Below, in pieces: positions 1 through 9,028 of a stretch of 64,000 bases of DNA; within the stretch, counting starts at the first letter, position 1, and the number at the start of each line of letters is the position of its first letter. The position numbers and the translations under genes were made by a program. The notes under the pieces are model-generated. The model was given only the letters and a program-made list of their open reading frames with translations. It ran no database searches and was not told the DNA's origin. The DNA is from Halomonas salipaludis (lineage in GTDB: Bacteria > Pseudomonadota > Gammaproteobacteria > Pseudomonadales > Halomonadaceae), in assembly GCF_002286975.1 (NCBI RefSeq), contig NZ_NSKB01000002.1, positions 718,780-782,779 of the forward strand. The letters are read 5' to 3'.

Positions 1-648
1 CTGCGCCAGGTAGTCGTCGAGGTGGGCGGTATAGTTGAGCTGAGACCACAGCACCGGATCGAAGCGCCCCTCGTCGTCGAGGAAGGCCGGATGGCGACGC
101 GCCGAGGAGTTGCCCGGCGGCATCGGGCTGTAGCTGGCCGGGCTCAGTGCAGCGGCGGCGGCAAACAGATCGGGGCGCTCCATGATGAAGTTCAGCGTGC
201 CGTAGCCTCCCGCCGACAGACCACCGATGGCGCGCCCCTGGCGATGCTCGTGCACGTGCCAGGTGGCCTCGATATGCGGCATCAGGTCCTCGAAGAAGGC
301 CGTGCGAGCCGCCTCGTTATGGCCATCCACCCACCAGCTGAGGCTGCCGGGCATGACGATCACCGCCGGCGGAATGCGGCCCTGTTGGATCAGGTAGTCG
401 GCCACCGCGCGCAGGTTGCCGCTGGCGGTCCAGTCGCGGTCGCTGCCGAACGAGCCGTGCAGCAGATAGATCACCGGATAGCGCTGGTTGGACACCGCAT
501 AGCCGTCGGGCAGGTAGATGGTGTAGGGATAGTCGCGCCCCAGGGTCTCCGAAGCAAAGCGCTGGTGGCTCACCTGTCCCGCCAGTGCCGGGGTAGCGAT
601 CAACAGCGCCATCATTCCAAGCAGCATCCCACGCAGCGTTAGCTCCAT
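1..648 (-). CDS. Secreted alpha/beta hydrolase, putative esterase family (3' end outside window)
   Basis: The minus strand is open from an ATG at 648 to the first base of the window, giving 216 codons without a stop; the C-terminus lies outside. The first ~23 residues form a signal peptide with an AxA-type cleavage site (TPALA-GQ). Further on are an oxyanion-loop region (YLLHGSFGSDRDW, about residues 50-62) and a nucleophile elbow GLSAGGYG (about residue 140), typical of the putative-esterase family (esterase D/mycolyltransferase-like). It is probably a periplasmic or secreted serine esterase; the substrate cannot be told. The catalytic Asp and His would lie in the missing part. It is divergent from the acyltransferase gene at 818. 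Confidence 0.8.
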   Translation of the reverse strand, partial: MELTLRGMLLGMMALLIATPALAGQVSHQRFASETLGRDYPYTIYLPDGYAVSNQRYPVIYLLHGSFGSDRDWTASGNLRAVADYLIQQGRIPPAVIVMPGSLSWWVDGHNEAARTAFFEDLMPHIEATWHVHEHRQGRAIGGLSAGGYGTLNFIMERPDLFAAAAALSPASYSPMPPGNSSARRHPAFLDDEGRFDPVLWSQLNYTAHLDDYLAQ

Positions 649-817
649 ATCCAGACGTCTCCCTATCCACACAAGCAACCAGCCTTGAAACAAAAGAGCC
701 ATGAAATGAAAAGGATAATTGTCTGCCAAGGAATTACTTGGCCTCGCTGCGGTCGGACATCACGCCACGCGAGGTCGTTCAACGGCTAACGATTATCATC
801 GAAGGGGTTGGGGCGCC

Positions 818-1831
818 ATGAAACGCATCGAGGAAATCTACTGGCTACGCTTCTATGGGTGCCTGGCCGTTTTCTGCTTTCATTTCCTCGATCGCCTCAA
901 CCAGCGCTACGACAACCTCTACATCGACCTGGCGCGCATCCCCACCGTACTCGGCACGCCGGTGTTCATCTTCATCTCCATCTTCCTGTTCTCGGCGCGC
1001 TACGGCAGTCGTGTTCCCGAAGGTTTCCTGGCCAACCGCATCAAGTACGTGATGGTGCCCTATGTGGTCTACGGGCTGATCTACTCCACCACCAACTACC
1101 TGAGCGTGACCGCCGACGGCGGCGAGCTGGGCTTCGTCGACAACTTCGTCGAGTACATGGTCTACGCCGGCTGGCACGGCTACTTCCTGATCATCGCCAT
1201 GCAGTTCTACGTCTTCTACTGGGTCTATACCCGCTACGACCTGGGCCGCTACCTGCCCGCCGCCCCCTGGCTGGTGCTGGGCAGCCTGATCAGCGCCGGC
1301 TACTGGGGCGTGACCCGCTGGTTCGAGGTATCCCCCCCGGGCTACTTGCACTGGATCGTCCCGGTGGGCTGGGTCTACCTGTTCTTCCTGGCACTGGTGC
1401 TGGTCCGCCACTATCCCTATCTGGAACGCGTCAGCGCACTGCGCCAACTGGCCAATCCGTGGTGGCTGGCCGGCTGGGTGGCGGTGATCGTGGCGTTGAC
1501 CTTCGCCGGCCAGCTCGAGTACTCCTCCAAGGAGAGCTGGGTGATCCCCTTCTTCATCCTGTTCACGCTGTGGCTGATGCGCTATCTCAAGGACCGCCCG
1601 GCGCCGGTGCTGGTCAAGAAGGTCAATGAGTACTCATTCGGCATCTATCTGGCCCACCCGCTGTTTTTCGCCGTGGTCGACTTCGTCGACCGCTACGTGC
1701 ACTTCTCGCTGCCACTCTATGCGGCACTGCTGCTGGTCATCGGCATGGCCGGGTCGATCTGGCTCAACGCGCTGGTCAATCGCCTCAGCTGGGGCGGTAT
1801 GATGTTTGGCAAGCGCCTGGCGATCCGCTAG
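818..1831 (+). CDS. Acyltransferase 3 family integral membrane protein
   Basis: A 337-residue protein with about ten hydrophobic segments. It opens with EEIYWLRFYGCLAVFCFHFL, the pattern of acyltransferase-3 (OafA/WecH-like) enzymes, which place a catalytic His in the first helix (here the His of FCFHF). The end (GIYLAHPLFF) also fits the family. These enzymes O-acylate surface polysaccharides, lipids or peptides from the cytoplasmic membrane. I chose the ATG at 818 because AAGGGG lies 10 bases upstream and homology starts there; the frame is open further upstream but without a good start. The acceptor cannot be inferred because no polysaccharide genes are nearby. Confidence 0.8.
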   Translation: MKRIEEIYWLRFYGCLAVFCFHFLDRLNQRYDNLYIDLARIPTVLGTPVFIFISIFLFSARYGSRVPEGFLANRIKYVMVPYVVYGLIYSTTNYLSVTADGGELGFVDNFVEYMVYAGWHGYFLIIAMQFYVFYWVYTRYDLGRYLPAAPWLVLGSLISAGYWGVTRWFEVSPPGYLHWIVPVGWVYLFFLALVLVRHYPYLERVSALRQLANPWWLAGWVAVIVALTFAGQLEYSSKESWVIPFFILFTLWLMRYLKDRPAPVLVKKVNEYSFGIYLAHPLFFAVVDFVDRYVHFSLPLYAALLLVIGMAGSIWLNALVNRLSWGGMMFGKRLAIR

Positions 1832-1905
1832 CCGACAAGACCCGCCACTCTGCGCTAGGCTATTGGCAGTTAAGCAGTTTCGATAATAACAGGAGCCCTA
1901 GATAG

Positions 1906-2817
1906 ATGAGCAGGCCAATCTCACAGATCGTGGTGCCGGTGGACGGTTCACGGGCCACCCTGGCGGCGGTACGCCACGCCGCCCAGCTGGCACGGCTGTG
2001 GCAGGCGCCGCTGCAGCTGCTGCACGTGCAGCCGCTGTACCCCGCCGAGCTCAGCGATATTCCCGCCAACCGGCTCGACGAGGTCGACTACGACCATGAG
2101 GTAATTCAGGGCTCGGTGACCCGCGCCTTCGCCCAGGCGCGCCAGGCGCTGGGCAGTGACCTGGGCGTGGAAGTGGAAGAAGTGACCCTGCGCGAACACG
2201 ACTTCGTACGCCACCTGGCCCGGGAGATCATCGACCACACCAGCGAGATTCCCGACAGCATGCTGGTGATGGGCGCCCAGGGGCTCGATCGGCTCGGCAA
2301 GCTGCTGCGCGGCAACCTCAGCAATGCGGTGATTCACAAGGCGCGCTGCCCGGTGTGCGTGGTGCACGACCAGATGTCGATCGACGACGCCGAGCATATC
2401 GACCGTATCCTGCTGCCGGTGGACGGCTCATCGCACAGCGCCGCCGCCGCCGAGCTGGCCGCCGGCCTGGCGATCTCCGGCAAGCTGCCGGTGGAGCTGA
2501 TGTACTGCGTGCCGCGCGACCCCGATGACCCGGCCACGCCGACGCGCCAGCGCGACACCGAGCGCCGCGAGTGCGACTGGATCTTCTCACATGCCAAGAA
2601 GCATCTGGCCGGGGTCGAGTCGCCGATCATCGAGCAGTGCCTGATCGGCCGCGCGCCGGCGGAAGCGATTCTCGACCACGCTCGCCAGGCCGACGGCAAG
2701 CCGCTGCTGATCATGGGCCGACGCGGCATGAGCCAGTGGCGCGAGCAGCTGCTCGGCGGGGTCAGTCACAAGGTGATCGACCGCTCGCCGTGCCCAATCA
2801 TCGTGGTCACCCGCTGA
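1906..2817 (+). CDS. Tandem-domain universal stress protein (UspA family)
   Basis: A 303-residue protein made of two Usp domains, about residues 3-148 and 160-302, the arrangement of UspE-like proteins. Each half begins with an 'I(L)LPVDGS' strand and each carries the ATP-binding glycine motif near its end: GAQGLDRLGKLLRGN in the first half and GRRGMSQWREQLLGG in the second. An AGGAG lies shortly before the ATG. It is probably a cytoplasmic stress-survival protein. The gene is monocistronic and converges with the DUF3581 gene, leaving only 3 bases between the two stop codons. Confidence 0.88.
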   Translation: MSRPISQIVVPVDGSRATLAAVRHAAQLARLWQAPLQLLHVQPLYPAELSDIPANRLDEVDYDHEVIQGSVTRAFAQARQALGSDLGVEVEEVTLREHDFVRHLAREIIDHTSEIPDSMLVMGAQGLDRLGKLLRGNLSNAVIHKARCPVCVVHDQMSIDDAEHIDRILLPVDGSSHSAAAAELAAGLAISGKLPVELMYCVPRDPDDPATPTRQRDTERRECDWIFSHAKKHLAGVESPIIEQCLIGRAPAEAILDHARQADGKPLLIMGRRGMSQWREQLLGGVSHKVIDRSPCPIIVVTR

Positions 2818-2820
2818 GTA

Positions 2821-3537
2821 CTAGGCGGTCGAGGCTTCGTAGGCGTGCTTGAGGCGGTAGAACTCGTCGACGATGGCATCCATGGCGCTGGCGTCGTAGT
2901 CGCGCAGGCCGCTGACCACCAGCTTCTTGGAGCCGTGGCCGATGGTCTCCCTGGCGCTGGTCATGTCGAATTCGAGCAGCACATCGCCGCGCTTGCCGGT
3001 CACCTCGAACGACGAGCCGGCCAGCTCCAGGCCAGGTTCCACGGCATCCAGGCGAGTCAGCGAGAAGCCCATGCTGTCGTAGATCACCAGCGGACGCTGG
3101 GGATTGAACATCACCCCCTGGGCCTCCATCAGCGGCTTCAGGTAGTGCGGGAAGTTCTTGCCGGAAAACGCCACATAGCGCCGCGCAAAGGCCTCGACCA
3201 CCGACTCGTCGCGGGTCGACTCACCGCGCCGTTCGACCTCGAGATAGACCTTGCCGGCATCGTCGGTGACGCGAATACGGCCATCGTCGTGCTCCAGGAA
3301 ATCCAGCGCCACGTCGGCCCCGACCATGCTCAGGAAGCGGAAGTTCATGTGCTGCGACAGACCGAAACGCATCAGCACCAGCGAGAACAGCAGGTCGCCG
3401 GGCACGCAGAAGCGCCGCGCATCGGGATTATGGATCGGGTTGTAATCCCCCGCCACGCGTTTGGCGAAGTGACTGGCCTGATCCGCGGAGATACCGATGC
3501 GGCCATCCCTGACCGAATGAAAATCATCGAGAAACAT
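2821..3537 (-). CDS. DUF3581 family protein, hotdog-like
   Basis: A 238-residue soluble protein. The segment SHFAKRVAGDYNPIHNPDARRF resembles the MaoC/FabZ-type hotdog hydratase signature (D-x-N-P-x-H). I assign it to the DUF3581 family, found in marine gammaproteobacteria, from its overall sequence; no biochemical role is established. No signal peptide or membrane segment is visible. The next gene on the other strand starts 168 bases from this ATG. The Shine-Dalgarno sequence before the ATG is weak. A lipid- or acyl-thioester-binding role is only inference from the fold signature. Confidence 0.65.
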   Translation of the reverse strand: MFLDDFHSVRDGRIGISADQASHFAKRVAGDYNPIHNPDARRFCVPGDLLFSLVLMRFGLSQHMNFRFLSMVGADVALDFLEHDDGRIRVTDDAGKVYLEVERRGESTRDESVVEAFARRYVAFSGKNFPHYLKPLMEAQGVMFNPQRPLVIYDSMGFSLTRLDAVEPGLELAGSSFEVTGKRGDVLLEFDMTSARETIGHGSKKLVVSGLRDYDASAMDAIVDEFYRLKHAYEASTA

Positions 3538-3705
3538 GCGTTATGTGCCTGCGCATAAGTGGTGTATCAAGGGATGATGCCATATTCCATACGGCAAAGG
3601 AGGCGGCAGGTTGACCCATAGTGTCATACGTTGTCTAGCGGCGAGCGCGTTTCGGCACGTCGCTGACGCCTTTTCTGCCACTCTCCAAGCGCTGCGGCAG
3701 CGCTG

Positions 3706-6700
3706 ATGGTATGGCGTTCGTCTACGCCGGTGCGGCGCGTCGCCAAGGCCCTGCTGCTGGCACTGCTCTGCCTGTGGCTGGTGTATCTGGCGCTGGCCAA
3801 CACCCTGCTCAACAGCGAGCGGCTGCGCGCCGCCCTGCTCGAGGAACCGCTGGCGCGTGCCGAACTCGACCTGCGCTGGGAGCGCGCCTGGAGCTGGTAC
3901 CCCGGCCAGCTCAGTGCCGCCCGCCTGGAACTGGTTCAGCAGGCGCCGCGCTGGCTAGGCCTCGACGTCGAGCAGGTCAGCCTCCAGGTGGCGCTGCGCC
4001 CGCTGCTCGACGGGCGCATTGAGATCGAGCGGCTCGACGCCCGGCGCATCCATGAGGTCGCCGTGGGCCGGCTGCGCATCGCCGGTAGCGGCAGGCTGAG
4101 TCTCAGCGAACTGGCCTGGCAGCAGCGCGAACTCTCCATCCAGGGCCTGGCGCTGCACCTCGACGACGGCCGGGTCACCCGCGATGCGGTGACCCTGGTC
4201 GAGGACATCCAGCTCGACACACGCCTGGCGCTTGCGCCCTTCGACTTTGCCGACCAGCGCGGCGGCGATATCGTCACTGCCGTCGACGGCGAGATCGAGC
4301 TGGCCGGTGCCAGCGACGCCTATGCGGTGTTCAGCGACTACCTGCTGGGGCTCGAGTGGCTCGAGGTCAGCGGCCATGGCGACCTCACCGGGCGCCTGCT
4401 GCTCGAGGGCGGCGAGCTGCTGCCCGGCAGCGAGCTGCAGCTCGACTCCCCCGACCTCGGCGTATCCCTCGACAGCACCCGCCTGACCCCCGGCGGCCAG
4501 CGCTACCAACTGCTCGGTGACGGCCGCATCCGCGCCACCATCAGCGACGACCGCGGTGAGCCGGAAACGCGACTGGACCTGGCGTTGGACGACATGCGCA
4601 TGTGGCAGCAGGGCGGCAGCGAGGTGATGCGCGGCGACGGCTTTCGCATCGCCCTGGCCGGCGACCGGCTGCGCCTCGACCAGCCCCCCGAGCGCCTGCA
4701 CCGCGCCGGGCTGCGCTGGGAGGACACCGAGCTGAGCGATATCGCCGCGCTGGCGCCCTACCTGCCTGCCGCCATTCCGCTCCAATTGGAAGGCGGCCGT
4801 GCGCGCCTGCGCGGGTTTCTCGACTATCGCGACGATACCCTCTCCGGCACCTTCCGCCTCGACGGCGACGAGGTCGGCCTGCGCCTCGGCGACACCCCCA
4901 TGCGCGGGCGCCTGGGCCTGACCCTGGCCTTGCCGCTGCTCGATCCGCGCAGCGGCCAGCTCGACCTCTCCGGCACTCATCTCAGGCTGGCAGCCACCGG
5001 CGACGACACCGACGAACCACTGACCACCTCGCTGGTGTTCCCCCGCGCCGAGCTGGCCAGCGCCTGGCCACTGCTGCCGCTGGAGCCGTTTGTCGCCGCC
5101 GGCGACACTCACCGCGACGCCCCGGTGGTCGCCGCCCCACTGCTCGCCACCACGCCGTTCGACGCCGCCCTGAGCGTCTCGGGCGAGATCGACAATCTCA
5201 GTGTGCTCGACGGTCTGCTCGGCGAGCTGTTCGTCGACCAGTCGCTGGGCCTGCGCGGCGGCGGCCGCCTGAGTGCCGAGCTCGATATCCACCAGGGCCG
5301 GCCGCTGCCCGGCAGCCGGCTGCAGATCGACTCGCAGGCGATCGGCGGACGCTTCCTGGGCCTCGACACCTTCGGCCAGGGCACCCTCACCGCCAGCGTG
5401 GTCGACGACACACCGCAGCGCGGCCTGCTGACCCTGGACCTGCGCGAAGTCGGCGTAAGCCGCCTGAGCGACGGCCGCCAGCTGTTCGACGCACCGCACC
5501 TCTCGCTCAGCGCCACTGGCGAACTGCCTGACAGCGGTCGCCAGCTGGGCAACCCCGAGGCGCAACTGGCGTGGCAGGCCGCCGAGGTGCCCGATGTCGC
5601 CGCGCTAAACCTCTATCTGCCCGAGTCGCCGGCCTGGCAGCTGGACGGCGGCACCGCCACCACCAGCGGCGTGCTGGTGGTCGACCGCGACAGCGCCCGC
5701 GGGCGAATCACGCTCGACGGCTCAGCCATTCGTGGCCAACTGCTGGGCCAGGCGCTGAGCGGCGCCGCCGACCTCGAGCTGATCATCAACCAGGCGCACT
5801 TCGATAGCGGGCGACTCGATGTCAGCGGCTCGCGGCTGGCGCTGCAGGCCAGCGCCGCGGACGCCGAAACACGCAGCGTGGTGGTGGCCCGCGACGCAGT
5901 GCTCACCGGCGGCAGCGGCTGGCAGCAGGGCGGCGCGCGCACTCCCAGCGGCCGGCTACGCCTCGATGGCCTGCTCGCCAATATGGCGCTGTTCAACGCG
6001 CTGCTGGCCAGCGAGCACGGTCTGACGGTGGATGGCGCCGCACAGCTGCGCGCCGATATCGAACTCGACGCCGGCCGGCTGGTGCCGGGCAGCGAGCTGC
6101 GCCTCGACGCCACGCCGTTCTCACTGGGCTTTCTCGACCTCAGCGCCCGCGGCGACGGCCAGCTGGTGGCCACCGCCACCGGCAGCCGTGAAGCGCTCAG
6201 CGCGGCGCTGACCCTGCGCATGCCGCAGCTCGCCCTGCGCCGCGGCGACGCCGACGCAGCGCTGATCGAGGGCCGTCATATGCAGCTCACCGCCGAAGCC
6301 CGCCGGCTCGACCTCGACGCCGGATTGCAGGCCCTGGATACGCATATCGCCCTGCCGCATATCAAGGCGCCGGACCTCACCGTGTTCAACGCCTACCTGC
6401 CGGACGACTCGCCGCTGACGCTGCTGGGTGGGCGCGCCACCCTGGCCAGCGACCTGCGCCTCGACGGCTACCAGGCCCACGGCATGCTGCGCCTCGACGC
6501 CCCCGACGCACAGCTGGCCTTCCGCGAGCGTCAGCTCAGCGGCAGCCTGATGATCGATGCACGACTCAATGATGGCGACCTGCGTGATATGACCTTCGAC
6601 AGCAGCGGCTCGCGGGTTTCGCTAAGCAACCTTCAGCTGGCCGACGACGACGCCCGCTCCGCGGGCTGGTGGGCCGACCTGGAGCTTGCCAAAGGGCGCC

Positions 6701-7128
6701 TGACCTGGCAGCAGCCGCTGATACTCGACAGCGAGCTGCGCCTAGCAATGCGCGACAGTGGCCCGCTGGTGGATCTGTTCGTCAGCGCCGCCAATCAGCG
6801 GCGCTGGCTGCGCAACCTGCTTACCGTGCGCGACATCCGCGGCTCGGCGCGGCTCGACATGCGCCAGCAACGCCTGGATATCCGTGATCTCGAGCTCAAC
6901 GGCCAGGGCCGCGAGTTGCGCGCCAACCTGCGTCTCGGCGAGGCTTCACCGCGCGGCGTGTTCTACGCCCGCTACGGCCCCGTCGCGCTGGGCGTGGCGC
7001 TGGGCGACGGCCGGCGCCGCTGGCAGTGGCCCGGGGCGCGCAGCTGGTTCGAGCGCCAGCCGGTGTTCAGCGATGCGTTCGCCTCCGACAGCCACTGGCT
7101 GGAATCGCTGGAGATCGACCCACCGTGA
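3706..7128 (+). CDS. Large AsmA/TamB-like periplasmic protein with three internal repeats
   Basis: A 1140-residue protein with one N-terminal membrane segment (about residues 10-30: KALLLALLCLWLVYLALANTL) and then a long beta-rich stretch with 'L-x-L-D-G' and 'G-x-G-x-L' patterns, as in AsmA-like proteins (AsmA, TamB, YhdP, YdbH) that span the periplasm and are implicated in phospholipid transport to the outer membrane. Two motifs recur three times: a 'LLPGSELQLDS'-type segment near residues 214-250, 512-550 and 771-810, and a 'YLP...L-GG-A' segment near 347-374, 632-658 and 892-918. The unit is therefore about 260-300 residues. The sequence supports the family; the exact subfamily is not clear. 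The 3' end overlaps an antisense reading frame (see the DUF3541 entry). Confidence 0.75.
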   Translation: MVWRSSTPVRRVAKALLLALLCLWLVYLALANTLLNSERLRAALLEEPLARAELDLRWERAWSWYPGQLSAARLELVQQAPRWLGLDVEQVSLQVALRPLLDGRIEIERLDARRIHEVAVGRLRIAGSGRLSLSELAWQQRELSIQGLALHLDDGRVTRDAVTLVEDIQLDTRLALAPFDFADQRGGDIVTAVDGEIELAGASDAYAVFSDYLLGLEWLEVSGHGDLTGRLLLEGGELLPGSELQLDSPDLGVSLDSTRLTPGGQRYQLLGDGRIRATISDDRGEPETRLDLALDDMRMWQQGGSEVMRGDGFRIALAGDRLRLDQPPERLHRAGLRWEDTELSDIAALAPYLPAAIPLQLEGGRARLRGFLDYRDDTLSGTFRLDGDEVGLRLGDTPMRGRLGLTLALPLLDPRSGQLDLSGTHLRLAATGDDTDEPLTTSLVFPRAELASAWPLLPLEPFVAAGDTHRDAPVVAAPLLATTPFDAALSVSGEIDNLSVLDGLLGELFVDQSLGLRGGGRLSAELDIHQGRPLPGSRLQIDSQAIGGRFLGLDTFGQGTLTASVVDDTPQRGLLTLDLREVGVSRLSDGRQLFDAPHLSLSATGELPDSGRQLGNPEAQLAWQAAEVPDVAALNLYLPESPAWQLDGGTATTSGVLVVDRDSARGRITLDGSAIRGQLLGQALSGAADLELIINQAHFDSGRLDVSGSRLALQASAADAETRSVVVARDAVLTGGSGWQQGGARTPSGRLRLDGLLANMALFNALLASEHGLTVDGAAQLRADIELDAGRLVPGSELRLDATPFSLGFLDLSARGDGQLVATATGSREALSAALTLRMPQLALRRGDADAALIEGRHMQLTAEARRLDLDAGLQALDTHIALPHIKAPDLTVFNAYLPDDSPLTLLGGRATLASDLRLDGYQAHGMLRLDAPDAQLAFRERQLSGSLMIDARLNDGDLRDMTFDSSGSRVSLSNLQLADDDARSAGWWADLELAKGRLTWQQPLILDSELRLAMRDSGPLVDLFVSAANQRRWLRNLLTVRDIRGSARLDMRQQRLDIRDLELNGQGRELRANLRLGEASPRGVFYARYGPVALGVALGDGRRRWQWPGARSWFERQPVFSDAFASDSHWLESLEIDPP

Positions 7129-8211
7129 CGGCCAACGGCCGGCCAGCGGCGCCTCGCCCAGCGCATCGCTCAGGTCGGGGCCAGGATGCAGCTGCACCGG
7201 CCAGCGCAGCAGCATGATCGCCAGCACGTTGCGATGCTCGCCGCGTTCGAGATCGGTACTGCCATCGGTGGCGGGGATCATCCTCGCCTGCGGGTCGAAG
7301 GCGGCGACGATCGCCTCGCGCAGCCGCGTCACCGCCGGATGGTCGCCCTGGCCGGCGAGCAGGAAACTGATCCCCACCTCGGCCATGATGTCCTCGGTGG
7401 TATCGCGCAGGATACGCGGCAGCTCGGCGGCGAAGGCGTCGAGAATCCAGGCATGTTCGCTAGCGCTGACGTCGCGCTGGTAGTAGCGGCTGTCGGCGAT
7501 CACGAAATGGGTCATGCCGTAGATGCGGTTGCGGTATTCGTCGACATCCAGCGTCGCGACCCGCGCCGGCGAATAGTGCTCGCGGAAGGCGCCGACCACC
7601 TCGTCGCGCAGGTCGACGATCCCCAGCTGATGCAGGTAGTGAACGATATTGGCCACCTGGGCAGCGTACACCGACAGCACCTGCGGGTCGCTCAAGAAGG
7701 CGGCGAAATCGACCTCGGCCAGATAGTCGAGGGCACGCTCGTGGCCGGCCAGGCGCGGCGTGCCGAGCAGCCCGTAGTAGTCGAGCTGCACCAGCGAGAA
7801 CAGCAGGCGACGGGCGTAGATCACCTCGCCCCAGTCGGCGAACATCTGGTGCCGGGCACGCTGCTTGGCGGTACGCGTGGGATAGGCGTCGAGCAGCGCC
7901 TGGCTGCGCCGCGCGGCGTAGTCAGGCGCAGCCAAGCCATCGAGCTCCTCATTGATACGCAGCATCAGCCGCTTGGCGTGGCCCTCGGTCAACGGTACAT
8001 AGCGCGCGTCGCCGCTGATGCGATAGAGCCGCTGGGCGTAGTGGCGCTGCTTGTCCAGCGGCAGCGTGAACAGCTCGGCTTCGTAGCGAGCCTGGATCGC
8101 CTCGGCGACGCTCGCCTCGGTCGCCGGCGCGGGGCTCTGAGCGGCACAGCCCGCCAGCCACAGCAGCGCCAGCCAGGCCACCAGCCATCCACGTGGGAAT
8201 GCATGACGCAT
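6946..8211 (-). CDS. DUF3541 family lipoprotein
   Basis: 421 residues from the ATG at 8211, which is 8 bases after an AAGGAGG; an in-frame GTG at 8220 is too close to that site. The signal peptide ends in the lipobox LAGC (Cys near residue 23), so this is a lipoprotein. The body is alpha-helical and matches my recollection of the DUF3541 family, whose function is unknown. The reading frame continues 183 bases into the antisense of the AsmA-like gene. The last ~61 residues (rich in R, P and A) look like shadow sequence rather than family sequence, so the original stop may have been lost near 7128. Confidence 0.65.
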   Translation of the reverse strand: MRHAFPRGWLVAWLALLWLAGCAAQSPAPATEASVAEAIQARYEAELFTLPLDKQRHYAQRLYRISGDARYVPLTEGHAKRLMLRINEELDGLAAPDYAARRSQALLDAYPTRTAKQRARHQMFADWGEVIYARRLLFSLVQLDYYGLLGTPRLAGHERALDYLAEVDFAAFLSDPQVLSVYAAQVANIVHYLHQLGIVDLRDEVVGAFREHYSPARVATLDVDEYRNRIYGMTHFVIADSRYYQRDVSASEHAWILDAFAAELPRILRDTTEDIMAEVGISFLLAGQGDHPAVTRLREAIVAAFDPQARMIPATDGSTDLERGEHRNVLAIMLLRWPVQLHPGPDLSDALGEAPLAGRWPSRWVDLQRFQPVAVGGERIAEHRLALEPAARPGPLPAAPAVAQRHAQRDGAVAGVEHAAR

Positions 8212-8239
8212 CTCGGGCACCTCCTTGTTGGCACCTAAC

Positions 8240-8252
8240 CAGTATAGCCACT
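8240..8252. repeat. Left 13-bp direct repeat bracketing the polyol block
   Basis: CAGTATAGCCACT occurs here and, in the same orientation, at 21259-21271. Looser similarity continues for about 11 more bases (CTAACGCCG here, CTAGCGCCG there). On the minus strand this copy contains TATACT upstream of the DUF3541 gene and may be part of its promoter. The two copies enclose the whole catabolic block plus the two pseudogenes at its ends. Confidence 0.6.
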
Positions 8253-8285
8253 GCTAACGCCGGCTCTGATACTGGGCTGATAGCA

Positions 8286-8539
8286 CACGGTTTGGTGATC
8301 GATGGTGGCATCTATCGCCACGACTTCGTCGCTCAGTCGGTGATCGATGGCATGATGCGGGTCCAACTCGATACCGAAGTACCGGTGCTGTCGTGGTGCT
8401 CACCCCGCACCACTTCCACGAGCACGCCACCCACACGTCGTTCTTCCACGATCACTTCGTGACCAAGGGGCGCGAGGCCGCTGAGGCTTGCGTCGTGACA
8501 TTGAGGAATCTCCACCAGACCCACTGGCTGGCCGACTGA
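8286..8539 (+). pseudogene. ribH: Remnant of type II lumazine synthase (ribH), 5'-truncated and frameshifted
   Basis: Translation gives HGLVIDGGIYRHDFVA followed by QSVIDGMMRVQLDTEVPVLS, which matches the middle of RibH2-type 6,7-dimethyl-8-ribityllumazine synthase. At 8391-8393 one base is missing. After a change of frame the family sequence continues as VVLTPHHFHEH, then FFHDHFVTKGREAAEAC, to a TGA at 8537-8539. The N-terminal half is absent and no start codon fits. The remnant therefore has a 5' truncation plus a single-base frameshift and cannot make enzyme. It is followed by a strong hairpin terminator, as a real gene would be. Identification of the family is confident; its origin (resident gene or passenger) is not. 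Confidence 0.8.
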
Positions 8540-8561
8540 CGCATTCCCCCGTTTATCTCAA

Positions 8562-8594
8562 CGACACTGCCCGGTCTCTGGCCGGGCAGTGTCG
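8562..8594 (+). terminator. Hairpin terminator after the ribH remnant
   Basis: A perfect 13-bp inverted repeat (CGACACTGCCCGG / CCGGGCAGTGTCG) with a 7-base loop starts 22 bases after the stop of the ribH remnant. It is followed by TATTAAT rather than a pure T-run. It probably terminated ribH transcription and now insulates the catabolic operon from upstream reading. Confidence 0.75.
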
Positions 8595-8802
8595 TATTAA
8601 TGGGATGATGGTCTTGCTCGCCAAGCCTTCTCGATTCACCCGCACAGACAATTACTCCGTACTTTCATACTGCTGCGCGAGCATTAAGAGAAGAGGCTGA
8701 TCCGCGGCAAGGGAAGGTGATAATCGAAAAGTCAGAGACCTCTTCCTCTCCTTAGCATATCTCCACGACACCGCGCCGAATATATTTTCTCCTTACGACA
8801 TA

Positions 8803-8816
8803 TGAATAATTATTCA
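8803..8816. promoter_or_regulatory. Upstream operator-like inverted repeat TGAATA-NN-TATTCA
   Basis: TGAATAATTATTCA is a perfect 14-bp palindrome. The same half-sites recur at 9029-9042, 226 bases downstream. The SorC-type regulator encoded in the operon is the obvious candidate to bind both; this is inference from position and symmetry. Confidence 0.55.
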
Positions 8817-9028
8817 GCAAGCGAATTAACCTTCAACCAAAAAGACTCAAGAAGAAGAAACCGTCAGGAAAATAGTTAATATGCTGTTTTAAAAAGAATA
8901 ACTTAATCCGACATGCCAGATATCGTTGCTCTTCATTATACCAATGGATAGCCCTCCTCATCTTGAATATCCTTGACGAAGCTAAACATATGGCCAAGTA
9001 TTCCCTCTATAAATTTATATTCAGTTAA

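Noticed and set aside
3955..5565. Long minus-strand open frame (536 codons) inside the AsmA-like gene
   Set aside because: It is antisense to a well-supported gene, consists of low-complexity Ala/Gln/Val-rich sequence, and arises from GC-rich codon structure.
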